A stretch of DNA of 55,090 bases from Epsilonproteobacteria bacterium UBA6211 (GTDB taxonomy: Bacteria > Campylobacterota > Campylobacteria > Campylobacterales > Arcobacteraceae): positions 1 to 55,090 of the forward strand of contig DISL01000123.1 of assembly GCA_002421845.1 (NCBI GenBank), given 5' to 3'. Positions 33,712-42,898 of the stretch are shown piece after piece (positions within the stretch are counted from its first letter, which is position 1; every line of letters starts with the position of its first letter). A model generated the notes under the pieces. That model worked only from the letters and a program-made list of their open reading frames with translations, made no database searches and had not been told where the DNA came from. Position numbers and translations under genes: made by a program.

Positions 33712-36417
33712 TTGGACTTACTTAAAAAGCTACTTTTTTCTTATAGAACTACTGTTTTACTTCTATTTACTTTGGGTTTTGGTGCCGGTGTTGCAACTTT
33801 TATCGAAAATGACTTCGGTACATCTACAGCTAGGGTTATGGTTTATAATTCTTGGTGGTATGAACTTGCACTTATTTTAACAACAGTAAATTTGGCCGGT
33901 ATTATATATTTCACGAAAATGTGGAAAAAACCTGCAAAATTCATATTTCACTTTGCATTTGTCGTAATTTTGATAGGTGCAGGTATTACAAGATACGTAG
34001 GCTTTGAAGGAATAATGCAAATTAAAGAGGGTGAAACTACAAATCAAATGGTTTCTCTTGAGCCATATATTCAAATCACCATAGATGACGGGACAAATCA
34101 ATATTATCAAGAATATCAAAAAGAGTTTAGTGCGTTATTTAACGACTTTGATTATAATATACAATTCGGTGATAAAACTTTGAATCTTAAATACAAAGAT
34201 TATAAATATGTCAAACAAAACGGTACTGATATGGGTATATTATTTGCTGAAGCAACTTTTGGTGATATAAAAAAAGAGATTAGACTCGTAGGTAAAAGAG
34301 GTATGTCCGGTATGCCTGTATTGGAAGACTTCGGCGGTATTAGCGTAGGTTTTGTATATGGCTCAAAACAAATGTCAATACCTTTTAAAATTCATTTAAG
34401 GGACTTTGAACTTACAAGGTATCCAGGTTCTATGTCTCCATCATCTTTTGCAAGTGAAGTAACCGTAATAGATGATAACACAAATACAAAATTCGACTAT
34501 AGAATTTATATGAATAATACTCTTGATTACGGTGGGTATAAATTTTTCCAAAGTTCTTACGACCCAGATGAAACAGGAACCGTACTATCGGTAAACAACG
34601 ACCCAGGTAGAATACCTACTTACTTAGGGTATTTTTTATTAACTGTTGGTTTATTATGGAATTTATTTGATAGAAAAAGTAGATTTTTACAATTATCAAG
34701 ATATTTAAAAAGCTTTAAAACAGCATCGGTATTCTTGATAGCTCTTTTTGTAGGATTAAGCTCTGATTTACGGGCAAATGATGATATGCTAACATATCTC
34801 AACTCATACAAAGAAAAATCAAAAGAGATTTCAGAGCAGTTTGGAAATTTAATAACACAAGATAATCAAGGTAGAATGAAACCATTAAATACTTTGAATA
34901 CAGATATAACATACAAATTATCAGGCAAAGCGACAATGTTTGGTATGAATAGCGACCAAATTGTACTAGGTATGCTTACACGTCCTGATATTTGGTCTCA
35001 AATCAAGATGATAAAAATCACATCACCAAAACTAAAAGAGTTTTTAGAAGTGGATACAAAAGAGGGATATATAGCCTTCAGTGAAGTTTTTGACGGAAGA
35101 AACTATAGACTTGCTAAACTTGTAGAAGAGACAAATAGAATTAAACCTATAGATAGAGGGACTTTCGAAAGAGATATTATTGCAGTAGATGAGAGAATAA
35201 ACATAGCATATATGGTTTATAATAGCTCGTTATTGAGAATCCTTCCATACCAAAACGCACATAATGCAAAATGGTACAGTCCTATTGAAGCATTGGATAC
35301 TTTTGAAGAGCCACATCTTGAGGCTGTTAGCCTAATGATAAAAGGTTTTATAAACTCTTTTGCAAATGATGATTATGAAAATGCAAAAGTATTTTTAGGT
35401 CATATCGATACCTACCAAAGAAGTGTAGGTAAAGAAATAATGCCTTCACAAAATAAACTTGACCTTGAAATATTTGTAAACAAAGCTCAAATTTTCCCTA
35501 ATTTGACTATCGGATATATGATAGTAGGTATTTTATTGTTTATTATAGCTATGGCAAGTGTAATCAATAGAAAACTATACTCTGAAAAAGTTAATAAAAC
35601 TGCATACTACGCTGTAGCTGTTTTATTTACAATACACACTTTAGGTATGGGTCTTAGATGGTATATAAGTGGACACGCACCATGGAGTGATACTTATGAA
35701 TCATTACTATATATAGCTTGGTCTGCGGCTCTTGCCGGAGCAGTGTTTTTTAGAAATTCGTTGATGGCATTGGCTGCTACTACCGTAGTTGCAGGTGTAT
35801 TTATGTTTACGGCTCACTTAAACAATATAAACCCTCAAATTACAAATCTAGTTCCTGTATTAAAATCTTATTGGTTAACTATACACGTATCTACGATAAC
35901 TGGTAGTTACGGTTTCTTAGGACTTGGAGCAATGCTTGGATTTATGGCACTTATACTATTTATTTTCAGAAATCCAAACAAGCCGCACATAGATGAAACT
36001 ATCAAACAAATTACTGCTATAAATGAAATGGCACTGATTTTTGGATTAAGCTTCTTAGTAATAGGAAACTTCTTAGGCGGTGTATGGGCAAATGAATCTT
36101 GGGGAAGATACTGGGGATGGGATCCAAAAGAGACTTGGGCTTATGTATCTATAGTCGTTTATACAATAGTTTTACACTTAAGACTTATCAAAAAACTTGA
36201 TACTCCGTTTGTATTTAGCGTTGCATCATTAGTAGCGTTTTCTGCTATTTTGATGACATACTTTGGGGTAAACTTCTATCTTTCAGGTCTTCACTCTTAT
36301 GCTACGGGTGATCCGGTACCTGTTCCTACATGGGTATATGTATCCGTAGTAACAATAGGTGCTTTAATAGCATTTGCTTATAAAAACAGAAACCTCAAAA
36401 TAACACCTACGGAATAA
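33712..36417 (+). CDS. ccsBA: Fused cytochrome c synthase (ResB-CcsA, system II)
   Basis: 901 residues. The N-terminal part (membrane helices near 12-30, 58-80 and 90-105, then a periplasmic domain) is ResB-like. The C-terminal third is CcsA-like, with many helices and the WWD signature WGRYWGWDPKETWAY near residue 800. It transports haem and attaches it to CxxCH motifs of periplasmic cytochromes, such as the peroxidase at 51002 and the sensor at 27938. The start is TTG with AAGG 7-8 nt upstream; no ATG occurs in frame before the first helix. Confidence 0.95.
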   Translation: MDLLKKLLFSYRTTVLLLFTLGFGAGVATFIENDFGTSTARVMVYNSWWYELALILTTVNLAGIIYFTKMWKKPAKFIFHFAFVVILIGAGITRYVGFEGIMQIKEGETTNQMVSLEPYIQITIDDGTNQYYQEYQKEFSALFNDFDYNIQFGDKTLNLKYKDYKYVKQNGTDMGILFAEATFGDIKKEIRLVGKRGMSGMPVLEDFGGISVGFVYGSKQMSIPFKIHLRDFELTRYPGSMSPSSFASEVTVIDDNTNTKFDYRIYMNNTLDYGGYKFFQSSYDPDETGTVLSVNNDPGRIPTYLGYFLLTVGLLWNLFDRKSRFLQLSRYLKSFKTASVFLIALFVGLSSDLRANDDMLTYLNSYKEKSKEISEQFGNLITQDNQGRMKPLNTLNTDITYKLSGKATMFGMNSDQIVLGMLTRPDIWSQIKMIKITSPKLKEFLEVDTKEGYIAFSEVFDGRNYRLAKLVEETNRIKPIDRGTFERDIIAVDERINIAYMVYNSSLLRILPYQNAHNAKWYSPIEALDTFEEPHLEAVSLMIKGFINSFANDDYENAKVFLGHIDTYQRSVGKEIMPSQNKLDLEIFVNKAQIFPNLTIGYMIVGILLFIIAMASVINRKLYSEKVNKTAYYAVAVLFTIHTLGMGLRWYISGHAPWSDTYESLLYIAWSAALAGAVFFRNSLMALAATTVVAGVFMFTAHLNNINPQITNLVPVLKSYWLTIHVSTITGSYGFLGLGAMLGFMALILFIFRNPNKPHIDETIKQITAINEMALIFGLSFLVIGNFLGGVWANESWGRYWGWDPKETWAYVSIVVYTIVLHLRLIKKLDTPFVFSVASLVAFSAILMTYFGVNFYLSGLHSYATGDPVPVPTWVYVSVVTIGALIAFAYKNRNLKITPTE

Positions 36418-36425
36418 TATTCAAG

Positions 36426-36454
36426 GGGAGTATCATAACGATGCTCCCTTTTTT
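36426..36454 (+). terminator. Intrinsic terminator after ccsBA
   Basis: 9-bp stem GGGAGTATC / GATGCTCCC with one G-T pair and a 5-nt loop, followed by six T. Confidence 0.88.
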
Positions 36455-36472
36455 AATACAAGGATTTAATAA

Positions 36473-37771
36473 ATGTCTGTAATAGATTTTTTTTATGATT
36501 TGACGGCTATTCCAAGATGTAGTAGAAATCACTGGCCGTTTATCGAATTTATCACAAATTTTGCAACACAAAGGGGTTATGAAACTTTTGTAGATGATAC
36601 TAATAACATACTATGTAAAAAGAAAAACTCTCAAGCAAAAGTATCACTACAGTCCCACTATGACATAGTTTGCTTAAGCGAAAATGCAACTCCACCGGAG
36701 ATAATAGAAAATGACGGTTATTTACATGCCAAAAACTCAACGCTAGGTGCAGATAACGGTATAGGATGTGCTATGATGATGGCACTGATGGATGAAGGCT
36801 TTGATTTGGAATACCTTTTTACAAGCGATGAGGAGATAGGACTTATAGGTGCAAACGGTATTGATTTTGAACTACAATCAACATATATGATAAATCTTGA
36901 CAGTGAGTGTGAAGATGAGATATGTATAGGGTGTGCCGGTGGAGTAGATATCATAGGTACTATCACCAAAAAAGAGATTATGCAAAATGACGAATATGAA
37001 CTTTTTGATGTGGAAATAAGTGGACTAGATGGTGGGCATAGCGGTGTGGATATAGACAAAAACATCCCGAATGCTCTTAAAATGATAGCTAAAATTCTCA
37101 AAGAATCCAACTCTCTTATACTTGACATAAACGGCGGAGAGAGGATAAACTCCATACCAAAAAGGGTAAAAGCGATAGTAGCCTCAAATGAGCTCAAAGA
37201 GTTTCAAGATAGATTTATCAAAATATCTAAGATAGATACAAAACCGCAACATTTAAGCGTCCTTAGTCCAAAAATATTGGATTTTTTATACTCTTTTGCA
37301 AACGGTATTAGAGAATATGACAAGAATATAAACTCCGTCATAACATCCATAAATCTAGCTATAATCAAAACAGATTACGAAAAAGTGACGGTGGAACTAA
37401 GTGCAAGGTCAATGGATAACGAAAAACTTGAACTTATAAAAAACGAAACCGCCCTACTTCTAAAGAATTTTGGATTTGATGTAACAACTTGCGGTAAATA
37501 TCCTGCTTGGAAACCTGAAATAAACGAACTAAGCGACATCATATTTGATATATACAAAGAGGAATTCAGCACCCCTACCCTTTATGCTATTCATGCAGGT
37601 CTTGAGTGTTCTATACTAAAAAACAAATATCCGAATATAAAAATGGCTTCCATAGGTCCTAATATATATTTTCCTCACTCTTTTAACGAAAAGGTTGAGA
37701 TAACTTCAATAAATAAAATTTTTAATATTTTAAAAAAGATACTAAATACAAAAATTAGCATTGACTTTTAA
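36473..37771 (+). CDS. pepD: Aminoacyl-histidine dipeptidase (M20 peptidase)
   Basis: 432 residues. Metal-binding motifs of M20 dipeptidases: LQSHYDIV, TLGADNGIG, TSDEEIGLIGANG, NLDSECEDE and a C-terminal AIHAGLECS. It hydrolyses Xaa-His and related dipeptides in the cytoplasm. The final codons overlap the -35 box of the downstream small-RNA promoter (TTGACT inside ATT-GAC-TTT). Confidence 0.93.
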   Translation: MSVIDFFYDLTAIPRCSRNHWPFIEFITNFATQRGYETFVDDTNNILCKKKNSQAKVSLQSHYDIVCLSENATPPEIIENDGYLHAKNSTLGADNGIGCAMMMALMDEGFDLEYLFTSDEEIGLIGANGIDFELQSTYMINLDSECEDEICIGCAGGVDIIGTITKKEIMQNDEYELFDVEISGLDGGHSGVDIDKNIPNALKMIAKILKESNSLILDINGGERINSIPKRVKAIVASNELKEFQDRFIKISKIDTKPQHLSVLSPKILDFLYSFANGIREYDKNINSVITSINLAIIKTDYEKVTVELSARSMDNEKLELIKNETALLLKNFGFDVTTCGKYPAWKPEINELSDIIFDIYKEEFSTPTLYAIHAGLECSILKNKYPNIKMASIGPNIYFPHSFNEKVEITSINKIFNILKKILNTKISIDF

Positions 37772-37789
37772 AATATTGTTTGATATAAT
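37761..37789 (+). promoter_or_regulatory. Near-consensus sigma70 promoter of a small RNA
   Basis: TTGACT (37761-37766), exactly 17 nt, then TATAAT (37784-37789). It overlaps the end of pepD. Transcription is predicted to start near 37796. This is the best -35/-10 pair I found in the window. Confidence 0.85.
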
Positions 37790-37795
37790 TGTTTC

Positions 37796-37891
37796 ATTGA
37801 GAAGCATGGTGTTAATTTTCTCGTCAGAAGTGGTTATCTGACTTTATTAACGCTGAAAAAGAGGTGGAGTCTTAGGACTTCGCCTTTTTTT
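37796..37891 (+). ncRNA. Predicted structured small RNA, candidate antitoxin of a type I TA locus
   Basis: About 95 nt between a strong promoter and a strong terminator, with no plausible ORF. The 5' end (37797-37811) is complementary over 15 nt (one G-U) to 37931-37945, which covers the start codon of the downstream hydrophobic peptide gene. The middle folds as an 8-bp stem (GTGTTAAT 37809-37816 region with ATTAACGC 37846-37853) enclosing a 6-bp hairpin (GTCAGA 37823-37828 / TCTGAC 37837-37842). The 3' end is the terminator hairpin. A free 5' seed plus stable 3' hairpins is the usual shape of a trans-acting antitoxin RNA. Alternatively, the same sequence acts in cis on a read-through transcript. 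Confidence 0.7.
37862..37891 (+). terminator. Intrinsic terminator of the small RNA
   Basis: 10-bp stem (37862-37871 with 37876-37885, two G-T pairs), 4-nt loop TTAG, then a run of T to 37891. Confidence 0.92.
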
Positions 37892-37934
37892 ATGTGGGTA
37901 GTGTTGGGTGGGAGCGTTGATAGAAGGAGTCATC

Positions 37935-37997
37935 ATGCTTCTCAAAATGGCAATACTTCTTTTGATAATCTTAGTCTTTGCGACTAGGCTTTATTAA
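37935..37997 (+). CDS. 20-residue hydrophobic peptide, candidate type I toxin (Ibs-like)
   Basis: The peptide is MLLKMAILLLIILVFATRLY. It is preceded by a strong AAGGAG (37924-37929) 5 nt before the ATG, better than most genes here. It is a single hydrophobic helix with a Lys near the start and an R-x-x-Y end, very similar in length and character to Ibs toxins of E. coli (18-19 residues), which insert in the inner membrane. Its start region is complementary to the 5' end of the upstream small RNA. A G-rich leader segment (37906-37911) can pair with the CCACCC at 38020-38025 in the 3' region, a long-range fold known from type I toxin mRNAs. Its own promoter is not obvious. Toxicity is inference. 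Confidence 0.65.
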   Translation: MLLKMAILLLIILVFATRLY

Positions 37998-38007
37998 AAG
38001 TGACATG

Positions 38008-38030
38008 CAAAGGGACTAACCACCCCTTTG
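38008..38030 (+). terminator. Hairpin after the small peptide gene
   Basis: 7-bp stem CAAAGGG / CCCTTTG with a 9-nt loop, followed by TTGTATT. It is a weak terminator or a 3' stabilising hairpin. The rest of the gap to 38127 holds the ligA leader with AAGGTG before the ATG. Confidence 0.5.
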
Positions 38031-38127
38031 TTGTATTGCTAATAAATCCACTTGATATTATTTATTAGACTTTTAAGCGATATTTTGGTACTCTTATATA
38101 CAAATACTATTAAATATAAGGTGCCAA

Positions 38128-40074
38128 ATGACACACGATGAATACCTAAACAAAGTAAAACTTGCATCATCTTGGGCTTATGCCTATTATGTGCTAGACA
38201 ACCCACAAGCTACCGATGAAGAATACGATAAACTATACAGAGAACTTAAATCTTACGAATCACAAAATCCACAAGATATATCACCAAGCTCACCTACTCA
38301 AAGGCTGGGAGGTATGGTACTTGACGGATTTAACAAAGCTTCACATTTATCAAGAATGTGGTCGCAAGAGGATGTATTTAATCACGAAGAGTTGATAGAC
38401 TGGGCGAATAGAGCAAGAAAAGTAAACTCAAATTTGGAATTTTACTGTGAACCGAAATTTGACGGTGCGAGTATGAACCTTATATATGAAAACGGAAAAC
38501 TAAAACAAGCCATAACAAGGGGTGACGGTACCGTAGGTGAGGATGTTACAAACAACATATACACAATTCACTCCATACCGCTAGAGATAGATTATCTTGA
38601 TACCATAGAAATCAGGGGTGAGATAGTAATCAAAAAAGATGATTTTGAAAAAATCAATGTCCAAAGGATACAAAACAACGAAGCACCATTTGCAAACCCA
38701 AGAAATGCAGCAGCAGGTAGCCTAAGACAACTAGACCCTAAGATAACTGCAAGTAGAAAGCTATTTTTTTATAGCTGGGGGATAGGATACAATACATTGG
38801 AGTTTAAAACCATAGCGGAGCAAATGAGCTTTGTAAGAGGTCTTGGATTTTTACAACCTCCTATGTCAAAGGTGTGTGCATCTTTACAAGAGGTAGAAGA
38901 GTTTTATGCTTCTATGGCAAAACAAAGAAACGACATACCTATGATGCTTGATGGAATGGTCGTCAAAGTAAACTCCGTATCTATCTGTGATGAGCTTGGC
39001 TACACGGTAAAACACCCTAGATGGTCATGTGCATATAAATTTGAAGCTGTAGAAAAATCTACTGTTTTAAAAGATATTATACTTCAAGTTGGACGTACCG
39101 GAGTCGTTACTCCGGTAGCCGTGCTAGAGCCTGTGGATATAGAAGGGGTGGTGGTAGAACGTGCAACGTTGCATAATTTTGATGAAATAGCAAGACTTGA
39201 TATAAGACTTGGGGATACGGTAACAATAATCAGAAGCGGTGATGTAATACCTAAAATCATAAAAGTTTTTCATGAAAGAAGATCAGGCAACGAAACACAG
39301 ATAAATAGACCTACAAATTGTCCTGATTGCGGTAAAGAACTTCTTGATGAGGGTATAATACTCAAATGTCAAAACTTAGAGTGTCCATCACGTGTAGTAA
39401 ACTCTATCATACACTTTGCAAGTAAAAACGCTATGAATATAGACGGTCTGGGCAATAAAATAGTAGAGCAACTCTATAACGAAAAGAAAATAACCGATAT
39501 TTTGGATTTGTACTCCCTTAAATATGATGATTTGACAGATTTAGAAGGGTTTAAAGAGAAAAAAATCAACAACCTTCTAAATGCTATAGCAAATACAAAA
39601 GGCTCTCCTTGTCATAAGGTAATCAATGCTTTAGGGATAGAGCTTATCGGAGAAGTGGCAAGTAAAGAGCTATGCAAAAAGTTTGGTTTGGACTTTGTCA
39701 ATGCAACTTATGATGAACTTATAGCAATAGATGGATTTGGGAAAGAGATGGCTGATAGCGTACTAGAGTTTTCAAGGGTAAATAAAGAGACTGTACAAAA
39801 ACTTTTTGAGATAATAGAGCCTACGGTAAATAAAATAGTTCAAAGTACAGATTCTGCTTTTAGCGGTAAAACTGTCGTAATAACCGGTACGTTAAGTATG
39901 AGTAGAGATATACTAAAAGAACAATTAGAAAGCCTTGGAGCTAAAGTGGCATCATCCGTATCTAAAAAAACAGACTATTTGATATGCGGTAGTGACGCAG
40001 GAAGTAAGCTTGATAAGGCGTTGGAACTAGGTGTAAAAGTAATTGAGGAAGAAGAACTAAGGAGTATGCTATGA
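38128..40074 (+). CDS. ligA: NAD-dependent DNA ligase
   Basis: 648 residues with the full domain order: Ia and adenylation domain (catalytic K in CEPKFDGASMNLIY near residue 112), OB fold, four-Cys zinc finger (CPDCGKEL...CQNLECPSRV), helix-hairpin-helix region and a C-terminal BRCT domain (GKTVVITGTLSMSRD). It seals nicks in replication and repair. The stop overlaps the next start by 4 nt (ATGA). Confidence 0.97.
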   Translation: MTHDEYLNKVKLASSWAYAYYVLDNPQATDEEYDKLYRELKSYESQNPQDISPSSPTQRLGGMVLDGFNKASHLSRMWSQEDVFNHEELIDWANRARKVNSNLEFYCEPKFDGASMNLIYENGKLKQAITRGDGTVGEDVTNNIYTIHSIPLEIDYLDTIEIRGEIVIKKDDFEKINVQRIQNNEAPFANPRNAAAGSLRQLDPKITASRKLFFYSWGIGYNTLEFKTIAEQMSFVRGLGFLQPPMSKVCASLQEVEEFYASMAKQRNDIPMMLDGMVVKVNSVSICDELGYTVKHPRWSCAYKFEAVEKSTVLKDIILQVGRTGVVTPVAVLEPVDIEGVVVERATLHNFDEIARLDIRLGDTVTIIRSGDVIPKIIKVFHERRSGNETQINRPTNCPDCGKELLDEGIILKCQNLECPSRVVNSIIHFASKNAMNIDGLGNKIVEQLYNEKKITDILDLYSLKYDDLTDLEGFKEKKINNLLNAIANTKGSPCHKVINALGIELIGEVASKELCKKFGLDFVNATYDELIAIDGFGKEMADSVLEFSRVNKETVQKLFEIIEPTVNKIVQSTDSAFSGKTVVITGTLSMSRDILKEQLESLGAKVASSVSKKTDYLICGSDAGSKLDKALELGVKVIEEEELRSML

Positions 40075-42092
40075 GATTTGGTTTATTGGTAATTAGTTTT
40101 GTAATTTTTATGTTTGTGGGTACATTTGTATTTTTGTTTACACCAGTAGGTAATCCTATAGTTGCAGGGATTGTAGAATCAAAGATAAAAGAACAAACAG
40201 GATTAAATGCAAAATTCCAAACTTTTGCTTTATCTTGGGGAAGTATAGATACAAATCTTCAAATAGATACCAACTCTATCAAAATAGCAGGTAAATATTC
40301 TTTGTTTGCAAAATCTTTTGATTTGGATTATAATCTAGCACTAAATGACCTAAAATCGTTTTCAAGCTTCACCGGAAAAGAGCTTAACGGTGGATTTAAT
40401 GTAGGTGGTAAGGTAAGCGGTGATTTAGCTACTACCAAGCTCATAGGTTCTAGCGATATTGCATCAAGTAACACTAGTTTTGATATTGATTTGGTGCAAT
40501 TCAATCCTACGATGATTTTGGCTAATATTAAAAATGCAAAAGTAAACGAACTATTGGCAATAGCAGGTGAAAAACCTTATGCCGACGGACTTTTAAACTT
40601 GGATATACTAATAAAAGATTTCAAACCGCAATCACTTGACGGTCTTGTAAAACTCATAATATCAAACGGTAAGATAAATACTACGGTTATGAAGAATGAT
40701 TTTGATATAGAACTTCCAAATACTAGTTTTACGTTAAACACCGATATACTTTTACAAAAGGATATTGATTATAGTTTGAATTTTGACTCAAATCTTGCCA
40801 AAATCATAACAGACGGTAACGTAACATCACAAAATATGTTCATAGACTCTAAATATAACATCAATATATCCGAACTAGGACTTCTGACACCTATTATAAA
40901 ACACCCTTTAAAAGGTGCTTTAAATGCAAAAGGTACGGTAAAAGGTGATAAAGAAAATCTTGACGTTATAGTAATATCAGACTTGGCAAAAAGCGATACG
41001 AATATCAAAATAAACCTCAAAAACTATGCACTGAGCAACATAAACGGTACAATCAAAGACTTAAATACGCAAAGTTTACTAAATATGATTTCACAACCGA
41101 TATATGCAAATTCACTAGTAGATATGCAACTACAAATCAACAAAGCTAAAATAGGTGAACTAGACGGAGATATAACTACCAATATCAAAAACGGTACTTT
41201 TGTAGCAAAAACATTTAAAGAGGCTTTTGATATAAATATGCCTCAGACAAATAAATTTAGCTCAACAATAAATACAAAACTTGACAAATCACAAATCAAA
41301 TCCAAAATCAATTTCATATCTAATATCGCTGATGTTAGCATCAATGATAATACTTTTGATTTGAGCGATTCATCTCTTAAAAGTGATTTTAAAGTAAAAG
41401 TAAGTGATTTGAATAACTTATACTTTATAACGGAAAGAAAACTTGTAGGTAATATTGAATTAAACGGTGATATATACAAAAAAGAACAAGATTTGAAACT
41501 AAATATAAAATCAAATACCTTAGGTGGTAATGTGACTGCCGATATGGTAAACGAAAAATTAAAAGTTGACTTGAAATCTTTGGAAATTGCCCAACTACTC
41601 AAAATGTTGGATTATGATCAGTTTTTCAAAGGTAAGCTAAGCGGTGATATAAACTACGATACGTTAAATAAAACAGGTCTTGTAAACGCAGACTTTGCCG
41701 GTGGACATTTTGCTAAAAACAATTTTACTACATTGGTATCAGGAATTACAAGAGTAGATATACTTAATGAGACTTTTTCAAAGGCAACTTTACAAAGTAA
41801 AATAAATAAAAATATCATTAGTACGGATTTGAATATGAGTTCCGGTTTAGTGGATATAAAAACCAAAAACGCTCTTCTTGATAATGAAAAACAGACTATA
41901 GATGCACTACTTGAAATACAAACCGCAAAAATGCCTATAAAAGCAAAACTAACAGGTCAAACGGCATCACCTAATATTTCTATAGAAGGTACAAAAGTAG
42001 TAGAAGAAAAGGTTAAAAAAGAGGTAGATAGAGCTGTAGAAAAACACCTCGGTGAAGAGGGTAAAAATCTATTAAAAGGTCTTTTTAGATGA
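40071..42092 (+). CDS. AsmA-like envelope protein
   Basis: 673 residues. One N-terminal membrane helix (about 4-24) is followed by a long beta-rich, repeat-like periplasmic part with many N, D, K, S and T residues and short LxGxIxxxV-type strands, ending in a charged helix (KVKKEVDRAVEKHLG). This matches the AsmA/TamB/DUF748 kind of bridge-like lipid transfer or outer-membrane assembly proteins. The exact family is uncertain. It overlaps ligA and aroE by 4 nt on each side, so it lies in one operon with them. Confidence 0.65.
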   Translation: MRFGLLVISFVIFMFVGTFVFLFTPVGNPIVAGIVESKIKEQTGLNAKFQTFALSWGSIDTNLQIDTNSIKIAGKYSLFAKSFDLDYNLALNDLKSFSSFTGKELNGGFNVGGKVSGDLATTKLIGSSDIASSNTSFDIDLVQFNPTMILANIKNAKVNELLAIAGEKPYADGLLNLDILIKDFKPQSLDGLVKLIISNGKINTTVMKNDFDIELPNTSFTLNTDILLQKDIDYSLNFDSNLAKIITDGNVTSQNMFIDSKYNINISELGLLTPIIKHPLKGALNAKGTVKGDKENLDVIVISDLAKSDTNIKINLKNYALSNINGTIKDLNTQSLLNMISQPIYANSLVDMQLQINKAKIGELDGDITTNIKNGTFVAKTFKEAFDINMPQTNKFSSTINTKLDKSQIKSKINFISNIADVSINDNTFDLSDSSLKSDFKVKVSDLNNLYFITERKLVGNIELNGDIYKKEQDLKLNIKSNTLGGNVTADMVNEKLKVDLKSLEIAQLLKMLDYDQFFKGKLSGDINYDTLNKTGLVNADFAGGHFAKNNFTTLVSGITRVDILNETFSKATLQSKINKNIISTDLNMSSGLVDIKTKNALLDNEKQTIDALLEIQTAKMPIKAKLTGQTASPNISIEGTKVVEEKVKKEVDRAVEKHLGEEGKNLLKGLFR

Positions 42093-42898
42093 TAAAACTC
42101 GGAATTTTCGGCAACCCGGTAGCTCATAGCAAATCACCTTTGATGCAAAACAGTGCATTGAAATCACTTGCTATAAATGGGTTTTATGATAAATATCTTT
42201 TGATTGACGGTTCAAAGATAAAAGATGAATTTAAAAAACTAGAACTAAACGGTGCAAATATAACCGTTCCACACAAAGAAGAGGCATTTAAAAATGCCGA
42301 TGAAGTAAGAGGAATAGCATCAAAAATAGGTGCGGTAAATACATATGTAAAAGAAGATGACAAAGTAGTCGCTTACAATACAGATGCACCAGGGTTTATG
42401 AAAGCCATAGAGGAGTTTGGAGAGATAAAAAGCGCTTGTATCTTGGGGGCTGGAGGGACAGCTAGAGCCATAGCCGTAGCACTAAAAGATGCAGGTATAG
42501 AAGTAACGGTAATCAACCGCTCACGTGAGGGAAGATTGGAGTTTTTTGAAAACTTGGGTTGTACATGCTACACAACCGATGAAATTTCTATCTCAGTCAC
42601 TCAGTCACTTAGTCACTCAGTCACTCTTGTTATAAACACCACAAGTGCAGGTCTAAAAGATGATTTATTACCTGTGCCGAAAGAACTTTTAAAACAACTA
42701 CTTAAAAACTCTAAATTTGCCTTTGATTGTATTTACGGAAAAATTACACCGTTTTTAGCTATGGCAAGAGAGATGAATGTCAAATATAAAGACGGCAAAG
42801 ATATGCTTTTATATCAAGGTGTTTTAGCACTGGAGCTTTTTCTTGGGACGAAAGTCACACAAAGTACTATAAAACAGATGGACAAATGTTTAAAGTAG
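42089..42898 (+). CDS. aroE: Shikimate dehydrogenase
   Basis: 269 residues. FGNPVAHSKSPLMQN (shikimate site), NGANITVPHKE with the catalytic Lys, AVNTYV, NADP loop ILGAGGTARAIAVAL and INTTSAG, and YQGVLALELF are all present. It reduces 3-dehydroshikimate in aromatic amino acid synthesis. The segment SISVTQSLSHSVTL before INTTSAG is encoded by four 8-nt repeats and is not conserved in the family. Slippage there would shift the frame. The stop overlaps the next gene by 13 nt. Confidence 0.95.
   Translation: MIKLGIFGNPVAHSKSPLMQNSALKSLAINGFYDKYLLIDGSKIKDEFKKLELNGANITVPHKEEAFKNADEVRGIASKIGAVNTYVKEDDKVVAYNTDAPGFMKAIEEFGEIKSACILGAGGTARAIAVALKDAGIEVTVINRSREGRLEFFENLGCTCYTTDEISISVTQSLSHSVTLVINTTSAGLKDDLLPVPKELLKQLLKNSKFAFDCIYGKITPFLAMAREMNVKYKDGKDMLLYQGVLALELFLGTKVTQSTIKQMDKCLK
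42593..42624 (+). repeat. Four tandem 8-nt repeats (TCAGTCAC) inside aroE
   Basis: Units at 42593, 42601, 42609 (TTAGTCAC, one mismatch) and 42617. Since 8 is not a multiple of 3, a change of one unit disrupts aroE. Confidence 0.92.

Noticed and set aside
37796..37891. Transcription attenuator or riboswitch for ligA
   Set aside because: The terminator is more than 200 nt before ligA, with a separate small gene between; the seed complementarity fits a toxin-antitoxin pair better.
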